A DNA stretch of 64,000 bases from Novosphingobium taihuense (GCF_007830315.1 NZ_VLKJ01000006.1:222645-286644), one strand, 5' to 3'. Numbered from the stretch's first letter, positions 54,094 to 62,781 are shown. Numbers and translations are program-made. The notes: generated by a model not told the origin, from the sequence alone.

Positions 54094-54726
54094 TCAAATT
54101 TCGGTGTTCTCGGCAATGGCAAGCGCATCTTCGACGTCGATGCCGAGGTAGCGCACCGTATTCTCGATCTTGCTATGGCCGAGCAGGATCTGGACAGCGC
54201 GCAGATTGCCTGTCGCCCGGTATATGATCGAAGCCTTGGTTCGGCGAAGCGAATGCGTGCCATATTCGCTTCGCATGAGCCCCACCCCGGTCACCCATTC
54301 GTCGACAAGCCGAGCATACTGGCGGGTGCTGAGGTGCCCATTGTGATCAACTCGGCTTGGAAAGACATAATCGTCCACAGTGCCACCCCGCCGTTCGAGC
54401 CACGCCAGCAGACTGGCCCGGGCATCAGGAAGAAGCTCAAATTGAACAGGCCGCCCCGTTTTTTGCTGCATCACAATTGCCCGCGTTCGGATCTGTCCGC
54501 CGTTGACGACATCGCCAATTTTCATCCGAACAAGGTCGCAGCCGCGCAACTTGCTGTCGATTGCGAGGTCGAACAGTGCCCGATCTCTCAGTCGGCGGCG
54601 CTGATTGAGGTAAAAGCGGATCTCCCAGATTTGTTTTGGCTTCAGCGCCCGCTTGGCGCCGACTGTCCTGCCCGCATTCCAGACCTGACGTTTGGTGGTG
54701 TTGGGCTCTGTTTCCGGCATCTCCAT
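54094..54726 (-). CDS. short tyrosine recombinase/integrase
   Basis: 210 residues from ATG 54726, which follows GGAGAA; ATG 54756 and further upstream starts are possible. Only the catalytic domain is present: R61 (SKLRGCDL), K89 (QQKTGRPV), H158 and R161 (THSLRRTK), H184 (LLGHSKIENT), and nucleophile Y193 (VRYLG). There is no N-terminal core-binding (SAM-like) or DUF4102 domain. Sphingomonads carry several of these. It is convergent with otsA (185 nt apart) and is divergent from the response regulator. Confidence 0.85.
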   Translation of the reverse strand: MEMPETEPNTTKRQVWNAGRTVGAKRALKPKQIWEIRFYLNQRRRLRDRALFDLAIDSKLRGCDLVRMKIGDVVNGGQIRTRAIVMQQKTGRPVQFELLPDARASLLAWLERRGGTVDDYVFPSRVDHNGHLSTRQYARLVDEWVTGVGLMRSEYGTHSLRRTKASIIYRATGNLRAVQILLGHSKIENTVRYLGIDVEDALAIAENTEI

Positions 54727-54928
54727 GATTGTTCTCCAATGGCCATGATTGGCCATCTGCAAAACGCCTGTCGGCCCAATCGGTAAACTCCTGCGGGGCA
54801 TGTGCCGACCAACTTTGGCCATTTCACGCTCCCTGTAGCAACGACCGCTTTCGTTGAAACCGGACTGTTGTCTCCGCTGAAGCTACCGGACTGCAGTGCG
54901 CCCAGGACGAGCGACCTGCTTGCTCTAA

Positions 54929-54953
54929 GGAACGATGTCCCTCGTCCGGCATT
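54929..54953 (+). promoter_or_regulatory. weak EcfG-like promoter motif before the response regulator
   Basis: GGAAC (54929-54933), a 16-nt spacer, and CATT (54950-54953). It differs by one base from the EcfG consensus -10 CGTT and lies 26 nt before the start of the response-regulator gene. The assignment is tentative. Confidence 0.3.
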
Positions 54954-54979
54954 AGATGCTGGCAAAAGAGGCGAAGCCT

Positions 54980-55333
54980 ATGAAATCCGTGCTGATTGTC
55001 GAAGACGAAATCTTCATAGCTATGGAGATCGAGCGAATATTGGAAGATGCAGGGTACAACGTCATCGCTATCGCGGCAGATCAATCCGAAGCACTGTCAG
55101 CAGGCATCAACGCTGAAGTCGCATTTGTCGATCTCAACCTTCGTGATGGACCCACGGGTCCCGAGATCGCACGCGAACTGGCGTCAAAACACGGTGTTCG
55201 CGTCGTCTATGTTACCGCCAATCCTGCCCAGATCGGCGAAATAGCGCCCCAGGCTGTCGGCTGTATCCACAAGCCCTTCACGGATAAAGCGATATTAACA
55301 GCCACAGCGCTTGCGGCGCAGAGCAACGCCTGA
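54980..55333 (+). CDS. single-domain response regulator
   Basis: 117 residues consisting of one receiver domain. Acidic pocket E8-D9-E10, phosphorylated D51 (FVDLNLRDG), T79 (VYVTANPA), and K98 (CIHKPF). It has no output domain. Its convergent neighbour is an HWE kinase 16 nt away, the probable partner. The FATGUY motif of the PhyR-pathway regulator SdrG is not present (YVTANP instead). Confidence 0.9.
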   Translation: MKSVLIVEDEIFIAMEIERILEDAGYNVIAIAADQSEALSAGINAEVAFVDLNLRDGPTGPEIARELASKHGVRVVYVTANPAQIGEIAPQAVGCIHKPFTDKAILTATALAAQSNA

Positions 55334-55349
55334 AGATTGGGCAATGAGG

Positions 55350-56813
55350 TTATTCTTCACGGTTAGATGCCGGCACTGGAGGACGGTTCAGCGACGCGTA
55401 CGGCACCTTGAGACTGAGACGTAGACCGTCAGGTGCCCAATCGCGTGTCACACGACCACCCATTTGCCGGACAGCGCTGAGTTCGATAAGCTTGGTGCCA
55501 AATCCGTCGTGCGGCGGCGCGGTGACGGCCGGCCCACCGGTTTCGTGCCATTCCAGATGAGCGAACTGTCTGTCGGACGTACACCGTATCCGCACCTGAC
55601 CGTCCGTAACCGACAGCGCCCCATATTTCGCGGCGTTGGTAGCCAGCTCATGGAACACGAGCGCCAGCGGAGTGGCAGACTGATCATCGATCGTGACATC
55701 ATCGCCTTCGACAAGGACCCGCTCGGCAAAGGCCTGCAACAACTCCTTCAACATGCCTGAAAGACTGTTCTGCGTTTCGGCGGGTTTCGACGCCTCGCTA
55801 TGCGGTCGGACAAAATCATGTGCGCGACCCAGAGCCATGATGCGATCGCGTAGGTCGTTCGCCGCGGACCGCATTTCGGGATGATGCCGCGTCGAGAAGG
55901 TGATCAGCCCGCTGATCACCGAAAAGATGTTTTTGATCCGATGGCTCAGCTCCTGCGCAACCACCTCTCGCTGCACCTGGATCATTTTGTGGTCGTGAAT
56001 GTCCGTGCAGGTTCCGAACCAGCGCGTGATCTTCCCACCATCATCGCGGAGCGGCAGGGCACGTCCCAGCGTCCATCGATACTGCCCATAAGCATCGCGA
56101 AGACGATATTCGATTTCATAAGGCTCGCCGCTTTCCAGCGAGTGCCGCCAGGCCGACCATGCCCGCTCTTGGTCGTCAGGGTGGAACATGCCGTTCCACC
56201 CTTCACCATCGGTCGATCCCGGTGCGACACCGGTAAACTCGTACCAACGGGCGTTGTAATAATCGTGAAACCCGTCAGGCAAAGTCGACCATACCATCTG
56301 TGGCATTGCATCAGCGAGCACACGGAACTTCGCTTCCCGCTCATCCAGCTCTTGGTCGCTACGCCGCGAAGCCCGACGCGACGTCAGGAAAAGCATGATG
56401 TTCGCAGCGAGAATCTGCAAGCCTTGGCGCTGCGCTGGCGTTAGGTCGGCGCGTGGCTCGGGATCAATTACGCAAAGGGCACCCAGCTGAACGCCTTCGT
56501 CCGAAATTAGTGGAGCGCCGGCGTAAAAACGGATGTTCGGATCGCCCGTAACCAAGGGGTTCTGTTTAAAGCGATCGTCCAGACTGGCGTCGGGCACTAC
56601 CATAATGTCTTTGCCCAGCATGGCATGTGCGCAAAAAGACTGATCTCGCGGCGTTTCTTTCGCTGCCAGCCCAATTCGTGCCGGAAACCATTGGCGCTCG
56701 GTCTCGACAAAGCTGACCAAAGCGATCGGGGCTTCGCAGAGCGTGGCAGCGAAATCTGTGATCGTCTGCAGTGTTTCGTGGTCGTTCAACGGGGGCAAAT
56801 CGAAACTCTGCAT
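55350..56813 (-). CDS. HWE-family sensor histidine kinase (GAF-PAS-HWE)
   Basis: 487 residues, no membrane segment. GAF domain about 10-150; PAS domain about 160-275 (YYNARWYEFTGVAPGS, EIEYRLRDAYGQYRW); HWE kinase region with H291 (QELSHRIKNIFSVI), N-box VFHELATNAAKYGALS, and the WxE of HWE kinases in HLEWHETGGP. The final G-box is FGTKLIELS. Cytoplasmic. Convergent with the single-domain response regulator. In alphaproteobacteria such kinases often feed the general stress response. Confidence 0.93.
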   Translation of the reverse strand: MQSFDLPPLNDHETLQTITDFAATLCEAPIALVSFVETERQWFPARIGLAAKETPRDQSFCAHAMLGKDIMVVPDASLDDRFKQNPLVTGDPNIRFYAGAPLISDEGVQLGALCVIDPEPRADLTPAQRQGLQILAANIMLFLTSRRASRRSDQELDEREAKFRVLADAMPQMVWSTLPDGFHDYYNARWYEFTGVAPGSTDGEGWNGMFHPDDQERAWSAWRHSLESGEPYEIEYRLRDAYGQYRWTLGRALPLRDDGGKITRWFGTCTDIHDHKMIQVQREVVAQELSHRIKNIFSVISGLITFSTRHHPEMRSAANDLRDRIMALGRAHDFVRPHSEASKPAETQNSLSGMLKELLQAFAERVLVEGDDVTIDDQSATPLALVFHELATNAAKYGALSVTDGQVRIRCTSDRQFAHLEWHETGGPAVTAPPHDGFGTKLIELSAVRQMGGRVTRDWAPDGLRLSLKVPYASLNRPPVPASNREE

Positions 56814-57042
56814 GTTCTAATCAGCCTTGCAATCTGACGAGCCGCGCGGCGGCCCAAAATCCTTCTTAGCACTAAGCCAAGTTCGAGGGCCTATCGTGTT
56901 TGTCTCAGTCCAACCCTGTGCTGTAAGTGGACACCGGCGAGCCGTCCGCCCCTCGTGCTTTAACTCAGTCGATCTTGTCGTGTGTGAACGTTTTTGCGGA
57001 ACGGCAATCCAAACGGCGCGCGCGATCTGTGCGCGAATTGCC

Positions 57043-57261
57043 TCACTTCTTGCTGGGCCTGGCATAGCTCGCAGATTGATGGTCCGGTCGCCGCTTGAGG
57101 AAGTAGCTGCCAGCAAGGGCGGCGACGAGTCCGAGCGGGCCGGCGCGCTTAAGTAGCGATGCGGCCGCTACGCCCATCACAAGACCACCAGCGCCGTTAT
57201 TGCCTGACATATGCTCGGCAATACGCTTACCCGCGAGTGCACCGAAAATTTTGCCAATCAT
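57043..57261 (-). CDS. small Gly/Ala-rich membrane-associated protein
   Basis: 72 residues: MIGKIFGALAGKRIAEHMSG, then AGGLVMGVAAASLLKRAGPLGLVAALAGSYFLKRR. It has two short hydrophobic segments. I recognise this shape from conserved small sphingomonad proteins without known function. A GAAAGGA site precedes the ATG. An EcfG-like motif lies 22-46 nt upstream. Confidence 0.7.
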   Translation of the reverse strand: MIGKIFGALAGKRIAEHMSGNNGAGGLVMGVAAASLLKRAGPLGLVAALAGSYFLKRRPDHQSASYARPSKK

Positions 57262-57282
57262 CGTGATTCCTTTCGTCGAGAG

Positions 57283-57307
57283 AACCCGTCATTGCACGAC
57301 CAGTTCC
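57283..57307 (-). promoter_or_regulatory. EcfG-type promoter motif before the small Gly-rich gene
   Basis: On the minus strand GGAAC (57307-57303), a 16-nt spacer, then GGTT (57286-57283). Same -10 variant and spacing as the motif upstream of otsB. It is 22 nt before ATG 57261, so the leader would be short. Confidence 0.45.
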
Positions 57308-57552
57308 GGCGGCGCGACGTCAGCGGAGTAAGCTCCAATTTGCTCTGGGTATGCCACAGATGCCTGAGGTGCCACCTGCAGCAGCCGACCATAATTCGCC
57401 GTTCCAGCGCACTGCGGGGAATGTCAGTTTTCGCCAACACCGGCCATTGCGCGCCCTCTGGTTAAGACGGGCAAGTTCTCTCGACACTCGGCCATTGATC
57501 GGATTTCCCCTGATCTTGTTTGGGTATCACCAATGAGACCAGACTGCCGTCA

Positions 57553-58221
57553 TCAGTAGGCGATACCAAGCCTCCTGAACTTGGCGCCAGTGAAATTGCG
57601 CTTCTCGAACTCCATCTTCGCAACGTCAGTGCAGAACAGAACCGGACTTAAAGTGTGCATGTCTCTCCAGAAGTGACGGGATCCGATACGCTCGGCATCA
57701 AAAACGTACTCTTCGCCTGAAGTATTTAGCCTACCATAGTCGCGTGCCCCGGAAGGAAGCATACTCGGTTCAATTGTAGTTTTTTCGGGATTAATCGAAG
57801 AAATACGATTGAGGACGTTCCAAAACCATCTCTTCTCCAATAGGCTGTGTCGGGACTTAACGAGTTCGAGGGGTTCAAACTGATGGGCCTCAGGGTCAAG
57901 ATTTTCGATTAGTGCGCGCATTAAATCGCTGACGGAGTAAACTTTGGACCAAAGAAAATCGTCTGGGTTGACTTTGGAATGCCAACTCAGCTTGGTTGGG
58001 ACCGATTCCGGAATCACGCGGCAACCCGAGGTAAAAACATTTATATGCGGCGTTATGCCACCATCGGGCGTCCACTTTTCCAAGGTCAGTTTCGCCCCGG
58101 TGTGAACGCTTTTGGGCCAATGCAGAAATTTTTCGTCCATCGTCCCTCGTGGTATGCGAGTTTTTGGCTGATAGCGCACTCGTGGATGATGATATTCCAT
58201 GTCCCAGACGGTGTAGCTCAC
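57553..58221 (-). CDS. orphan Imm11/DUF1629-like immunity-type protein
   Basis: 222 residues from GTG 58221, which follows AAAAGGG (ATG 58200 and TTG 58290 are alternatives). The C-terminal third has the pattern GEEYVFDAERIGSRHFWRDMHTLSPVLFCTDVAKMEFEKRNFTGAKFRRL. This resembles the end of Imm11/DUF1629 proteins (a Trp/Phe-rich core and a final ...sGxxFxxl). No toxin gene is adjacent. Local base composition is less GC-rich than the flanks, a sign of transfer. The family call is tentative. Confidence 0.55.
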   Translation of the reverse strand: MSYTVWDMEYHHPRVRYQPKTRIPRGTMDEKFLHWPKSVHTGAKLTLEKWTPDGGITPHINVFTSGCRVIPESVPTKLSWHSKVNPDDFLWSKVYSVSDLMRALIENLDPEAHQFEPLELVKSRHSLLEKRWFWNVLNRISSINPEKTTIEPSMLPSGARDYGRLNTSGEEYVFDAERIGSRHFWRDMHTLSPVLFCTDVAKMEFEKRNFTGAKFRRLGIAY

Positions 58222-58521
58222 AATCAGACCCTTTTGCCGCTTGGCCGAATAACGCTTTTCGCTTCTGGCAAATTTGAGTACTGAAGCCAATGACTGATCT
58301 TGGGCCAGTTCTGCCCTTCAGCAGAAGTATTGCGAACGACAGCAAAGTCCCACGAAGCGGCGTTCCGCTTCCGGCAGCAGGCGACCACTGTCGGTCGTTC
58401 TCTTTATGCTCAGTGAACGTCAGGTCCTGCCGGAAGCCGCCGATCAGGATGGCTCTGAAGTTGAGTAAAAACATATCATGTTTTGTTAGTCAATTTTCTT
58501 GGCGAATGCGTTGGCGCAGTT

Positions 58522-59007
58522 TCAGTAAATAATCGTCACAACTATATTATCCGAATAGGTGCCCGGATTCACCCATTGTCGCGCCGGGATGCTGCCATAG
58601 GCGGTGATGTTTTTGGTGTACGTGAGCAAGCCATTGATCGACACGGTTTGCAACATGCCACCTGTGCCGAGCCCGCCCCACACGGTCGTGCGCGCGTTCT
58701 CCTGATAGATGTTGTAATTGAGCCGCGAGGTCCCGTTGGCCAGCGTCCGGGCCGCCGCTGTGCCGGATGTTCCGGCAGTAAGCCCGACATCGAGGGTGCC
58801 GACCATCAGGACGAGTATCGAAAAGCAGCTGACCGTGACGGTCGATGTCGCCTGTGTCGGCGTGGAATTTGCCGGATTGTACGTGCCGAAGTTCAGGTTG
58901 GTGGTCGATGTAGAACAGCTGCACGCCGGGCATCCCGCCACGGCAGGCGCAGGGATAGCCGCAGCAAGAAGCGCTGCCACAAGCGGTATGTATCGCAATG
59001 GTTTCAA
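58522..59007 (-). CDS. spore coat U-domain protein, tip/adhesin subunit of Csu-like pilus
   Basis: 161 residues. Signal peptide ends AAIPAPAVAGCPAC. The SCPU domain includes NLNFGTYNPANSTP, ATSTVTVSC, LVGTLDVGLTAG, SRLNYNIYQENARTTVWG and ends YSDNIVVTIIY. A hydrophobic ILVLMVG stretch after the Cys is unusual. Start TTG 59007 overlaps the usher stop (TTGA). By order in the operon it is likely the tip subunit. Confidence 0.8.
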   Translation of the reverse strand: MKPLRYIPLVAALLAAAIPAPAVAGCPACSCSTSTTNLNFGTYNPANSTPTQATSTVTVSCFSILVLMVGTLDVGLTAGTSGTAAARTLANGTSRLNYNIYQENARTTVWGGLGTGGMLQTVSINGLLTYTKNITAYGSIPARQWVNPGTYSDNIVVTIIY

Positions 59008-61319
59008 AGCACGGCTTCCGTCTCGATATAGGGTTCGCACGGCAGCTTCAGCATCTGCCCCTGCGCGCCCGCAGCGCCGGTCGTCGGCAGGAACGAACGG
59101 CATTGCCGATCGGGCAGCGTGACGATCAGCGCATCGCCCGGCGTGTGGTCGTCCATCCACACCTCGCCATCGTACCCGACGATGCCGCCGCCGGTCCGCG
59201 ATCGAAAAGTCGCTCCGACAGGGATCGCTCGTCCCGTCGTCTCCACCAGCCGGAAACGTGCCGGTCGACGGCTGCTGTCGCCGAAGTGGACTGCCGCGGC
59301 CTGCCGCCAGCCGGGCGTCGCCAGCGCGTCGGCAGAGATCAGGGCAGCGTCGATTGCGATGCTCGAGGCATCGATGCCGATGTGGTTGGGCGCATAAGGC
59401 TGAAGCCCGGTGGCGATGACCTTGCGTCCGCCGCCTGCCTGCCGTGGTAGCTCGCGGTTCTCGAGCGTCACGGTCACGGTCTCGTCGCCCGCAACGTCTA
59501 TCAACGCAAAGGCATAGTCGAGACGCGGCGTTGCCAACACGGTGTCTCCCACGCGAATGATAGCGCCGCTCGCCGTGGCCTGAATCCCGGAAAATGCCCC
59601 GCGCTTGTTGGCTTGAAGGCCGAAATCGCCTGCCGCGGTGCGGACGGCCAATGCCCCTTCGAGCCACGGCGTGCCGTGATCTTCGCCGACCAGACCGCGC
59701 AGACCATACCCCCGTCCATCGGGCAGAGACATGTCGATGGTTGTCGCCACACGCCCGGTTTCTGCAAATTGCGAGACGCGCTTGTGCGGACCGATCGCGA
59801 TCGTATAGCTGGCAAACAGCGACCAGTGAGTACCGGCGCGGCCGGCGCTACGCCAGCGTGTCCGTTGGACCCCGGCGCCAAAGCCCCCGCCCAGAACGCT
59901 TCCATTGTACGATGCCGATGTCATCGAGAAGCTGCGCGCCGAAGGCGTGCCGCCACCCTCGCCCAGAAAAGCATGGGCCAGATTGATGCCGCCTGCCCTG
60001 CCCAGAGAGACGCTGCCAGCCAGTGCGATTTCGCGGCGCGCGCCGGTCTGAAACACGCTCTGGCCGAGCGACTGGAAATCTCGCGATGCCGTCTCGATGC
60101 TGGCAGAAAGGCTGTAAGTTGGCGTCGAACGTCTTGCCTGAACGCGCGCGACATAGCCGGTCTTTCCGCGCGCCGCGGATAGCGAACCGGACGCGCTCAC
60201 TTCCCCGAGCGCCCCGGCGACAATGCTGCCTCCGAGGCCGACGACTGATGCATCCGCGCTGGTCTCGACCCGCGCCTGCGCCGTGAACCACGACGCAAAC
60301 GGGTGCCGCACGCCAGCCGCAGCGAAAAAGGCGCCGTAGTGATTGCTGGCGGCGCCGTAATCCTGCCGCAAGGCTCCTGCCTCCAGATTGAAATCGGTCA
60401 AGCCGGGGCGCAGCAGATCCGCGCTGGTATAGAAGTTTCGGACAACCTGCCGGGAATTTCCGGACACGTCCCGGATGCTCATCGTCACTTGCCCGGCTCC
60501 GGTCATGCGCGGCTGCAGGGCGACGGCGAACGCCCCCGGAGCGACGTCGTAGGACTGTCGCTGGGCTTGCGAGAGCAACTCCACCGTCGAGGGCAATGCG
60601 ACGCTGCCGCCGACCACGGGCAAAGGAAAGTTGATTGCTTGCGGGTCCAGCCCGAAGTCGGTGCCGAACTGGAACCCGCCGAAGCGCAGCGGCTGTCCGC
60701 CCGGTCCCGCCCGACTGATCGAATCGCCCAGTACAAGGCGAAGGCGCTGGTCGGGAAATTCGCGCCTGTAGCTCGTATCCAGTCTGGCAGTGTGCAGACC
60801 CTTGCCGGTCAGCAGGAAGGTGCTCCCCAAGACCCCCCACTTGCCCGAGATACCGGCGTCCAGCAGCCCCGAGAGCTGAGCCTTTGCACCCCATGAGGAC
60901 AAAGTGAGATCGTAGCCCAGAAACTGTGCCGGAAGGATCGGAGAGAGCGGTATTCGCGTGTCTTGCGGGGCAAACGCTAGGTGGGGAAAAACCTCGGGGC
61001 TGGCGGATATCTTCAAGTTCGCTTGCTCGGCATCGAACTGCGCCGAAAGGCCTGCGATCCTGCCCAGTTCGACATAGTCCTGTCCATCAATCGGCAGGAC
61101 GGCGGTGGTCAGGGCAGCTTCGATGCCAAGCTGACGCAGATCCTCGACGCGGGTAAGAAGACGCCCATCTTGTATTACAAGCAGGCCTGGCTCGGCCATG
61201 GCCATGCCATTGAGAATCAGGCCGACCGGTTGAGGGGCAGTGGAATCTGCCTGAGCCATTACGGGCGTCGAAAGCGCAAGCACGGCCAATGCGGCGCAGA
61301 TATGGAGCTGGGACAGCAC
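59004..61319 (-). CDS. fimbrial outer-membrane usher protein (Csu/FimD type)
   Basis: 771 residues, shorter than FimD (about 850). Signal peptide AALAVLALSTPVMAQA; N-terminal domain GLILNGMAMAEPGLLVIQDGRLLTRVEDLRQLGIEA; beta-barrel with LVLGDSISRAGPGGQPLRFGG, TFGTDFGLDPQ, PTVELLSQAQRQ; C-terminal domain with IGIDASSIAIDAALISAD. GTG 61319 is the only start and has no strong ribosome site; it lies 23 nt after the chaperone stop. Its C-terminal region includes two Cys (RQCRSF, LPCEPY). Confidence 0.9.
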   Translation of the reverse strand: MLSQLHICAALAVLALSTPVMAQADSTAPQPVGLILNGMAMAEPGLLVIQDGRLLTRVEDLRQLGIEAALTTAVLPIDGQDYVELGRIAGLSAQFDAEQANLKISASPEVFPHLAFAPQDTRIPLSPILPAQFLGYDLTLSSWGAKAQLSGLLDAGISGKWGVLGSTFLLTGKGLHTARLDTSYRREFPDQRLRLVLGDSISRAGPGGQPLRFGGFQFGTDFGLDPQAINFPLPVVGGSVALPSTVELLSQAQRQSYDVAPGAFAVALQPRMTGAGQVTMSIRDVSGNSRQVVRNFYTSADLLRPGLTDFNLEAGALRQDYGAASNHYGAFFAAAGVRHPFASWFTAQARVETSADASVVGLGGSIVAGALGEVSASGSLSAARGKTGYVARVQARRSTPTYSLSASIETASRDFQSLGQSVFQTGARREIALAGSVSLGRAGGINLAHAFLGEGGGTPSARSFSMTSASYNGSVLGGGFGAGVQRTRWRSAGRAGTHWSLFASYTIAIGPHKRVSQFAETGRVATTIDMSLPDGRGYGLRGLVGEDHGTPWLEGALAVRTAAGDFGLQANKRGAFSGIQATASGAIIRVGDTVLATPRLDYAFALIDVAGDETVTVTLENRELPRQAGGGRKVIATGLQPYAPNHIGIDASSIAIDAALISADALATPGWRQAAAVHFGDSSRRPARFRLVETTGRAIPVGATFRSRTGGGIVGYDGEVWMDDHTPGDALIVTLPDRQCRSFLPTTGAAGAQGQMLKLPCEPYIETEAVL

Positions 61320-61342
61320 ACGCTGCGCTCGCGGCCTTGCTT

Positions 61343-62095
61343 CTATCGCTCTGAAGACTGAAGCAGGGCCAGCTTGCTGTCTGTCCCCGAACCGGAGGCC
61401 ACAGCCAGAGAGCCAAGATCGGTTTGGGCCGTCACCGACGAAATCTGGGCTGCGATACCCGGCGGAACGGGCAGAACCATCGCACCCTTGGCCAGAAGGT
61501 AAAAGCTGCGATCGAGTGGAACGTCCCGGCCATTGGCAAGATGCAGCATCACGCGGATGACTTGCGCTCGGCGCGTGCCCGAATTGGTGATCCGAAGGAT
61601 TTGCGCCTTGTCGGGCAAGGTCTGTATCGACCAGCCAAGCTGGGGCTTTGCGTTTGCGGATGTCCGGAACACCGGCACCGACAGGCGCAGCAGCGTTTGC
61701 ACGGTGCCGGGCGCCACTTCGGACAATGGCAAGGGCAGCTCATCGACGATCAGCCGCCATTGCTGCTCCGATTGTCCGTCCGAAGCTTCGCGCGGCAGGC
61801 TGCAGCGCACGAGGCGGCTTCCGCCACCGGAAATCGTCATGATGGCAGGATTGACGACAGGTGCATCGACCGGATCGAGCCTGTCCGAACCCATGTCATC
61901 GCGCGTCCATGCAAAGCCGCGGACCTGCACCGTAACCGGCCGATCGGCGTCATTGCCGAGCGTCAGCGCACAGAACTGGCGACCGGCTGCAACTTCGACA
62001 CGCACAGGCATGACACGAAGTGCGCCAGCATGGGCCGATTGTGCGCAGCTCGCTATGATGGCGACGAATGGGAGAAGGTGCCGTGCAGGGCGCAT
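61343..62095 (-). CDS. periplasmic pilus chaperone (PapD-like)
   Basis: 250 residues from ATG 62095, which overlaps the SCPU1 stop (ATGA). Signal peptide MRPARHLLPFVAIIASCAQSAHA. Two Ig-like domains; first domain RVMPVRVEVAAGRQFCALTLGNDADRPVTVQVRGF; subunit-binding strand and QWRLIVDELPLPL, LRLSVPVFR segments typical of the family. It donates a strand to SCPU pilins. Long upstream open frame to 62383 is a shadow of SCPU1. Confidence 0.88.
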   Translation of the reverse strand: MRPARHLLPFVAIIASCAQSAHAGALRVMPVRVEVAAGRQFCALTLGNDADRPVTVQVRGFAWTRDDMGSDRLDPVDAPVVNPAIMTISGGGSRLVRCSLPREASDGQSEQQWRLIVDELPLPLSEVAPGTVQTLLRLSVPVFRTSANAKPQLGWSIQTLPDKAQILRITNSGTRRAQVIRVMLHLANGRDVPLDRSFYLLAKGAMVLPVPPGIAAQISSVTAQTDLGSLAVASGSGTDSKLALLQSSER

Positions 62096-62610
62096 CAGTA
62101 ATTGACCGTGACGGTAACGCTGTCGGTATAAGTGCCTGCCGGTACGTTCTGCCCTGAAGCGACACGCCCATAAACCGTAAGCGACGTGGCGCTGGCCCCG
62201 GCTACTGCACTGGCAGGCGTGTCCGTGCCGGGGGTGTTTCCCCAGTTCGTCGCCCGCGAAGCATCCTGATAAAGCGTATAGCTCAAGGTGTTGGCGCCAT
62301 TGGTCAACTTGCGGTTGGTAACGGTGGCGCCGCTGCCGTTGCCCGCGCTCAGTCCGACCGTATAGGACGTGCCTGATGTGCATGTGACGCTAAGCGTCGT
62401 GGTGGCATCCAGATTCGTACCGGATGTCGGATTGTAGGATCCGAAGGCCAGCGCGCTGGCAGATACGATGCACGCGCTCTGCACCGTCGCGGAAACGGCC
62501 ATGGTATCGGTTGCGGTCGCGGCGTGCGCTGCTGTGGGGGCGATAGCCAGAAGCCCGGCAGCAATGGCACCGGTGACGCAGGCGGCAAAAGGTGCATAAA
62601 ATTTTTCCAT
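62095..62610 (-). CDS. spore coat U-domain major pilin-like subunit
   Basis: 171 residues with signal peptide (MEKFYAPFAACVTGAIAAG... AAHAATA). SCPU domain: VSATVQSACIVSASALAFGSYNPTSG, ATTTLSVTCTSG, GLSAGNGSGATVTNRKLTNG, NTLSYTLYQDASRATNWG, ending YTDSVTVTVNY. It is first in the operon, so it is probably the major subunit. The ATG follows a GGTAGGG element. Confidence 0.9.
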   Translation of the reverse strand: MEKFYAPFAACVTGAIAAGLLAIAPTAAHAATATDTMAVSATVQSACIVSASALAFGSYNPTSGTNLDATTTLSVTCTSGTSYTVGLSAGNGSGATVTNRKLTNGANTLSYTLYQDASRATNWGNTPGTDTPASAVAGASATSLTVYGRVASGQNVPAGTYTDSVTVTVNY

Positions 62611-62661
62611 ACCCTACCGTTAACCTTGCTGCCTACAGAAACAGTCAATGGCGACATAAGC

Positions 62662-62671
62662 AAGTATACTT
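62662..62671. promoter_or_regulatory. AAGTATACTT palindrome upstream of the pilus operon
   Basis: A perfect 10-bp palindrome, 52 nt from the start of the first pilus gene and inside an AT-rich stretch. A regulator binding site is plausible; no matching regulator is adjacent. Confidence 0.35.
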
Positions 62672-62757
62672 ATTGATATTTATTAGAACAATTCAGCATT
62701 TAACGTGCGAAATAAACACATTAGACATTTTCGCTTTAGGTAGGCACTTGTATTTGG

Positions 62758-62781
62758 CGCAATCTGCAAATTCAGATTGCG
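62758..62781. promoter_or_regulatory. 9-bp inverted repeat in the AT-rich gap
   Basis: CGCAATCTG (62758-62766), CAAATT, CAGATTGCG (62773-62781), a perfect 9-bp arm pair. It has no following T-run, so it is unlikely to be a strong terminator. The 62611-62910 gap contains no gene besides this and the palindrome near 62662. Confidence 0.45.

Noticed and set aside
57553..58521. Toxin-immunity pair around the Imm11-like gene
   Set aside because: The 231-nt gap and the SCPU gene next to it contain no toxin; the other side has only the small Gly-rich protein.
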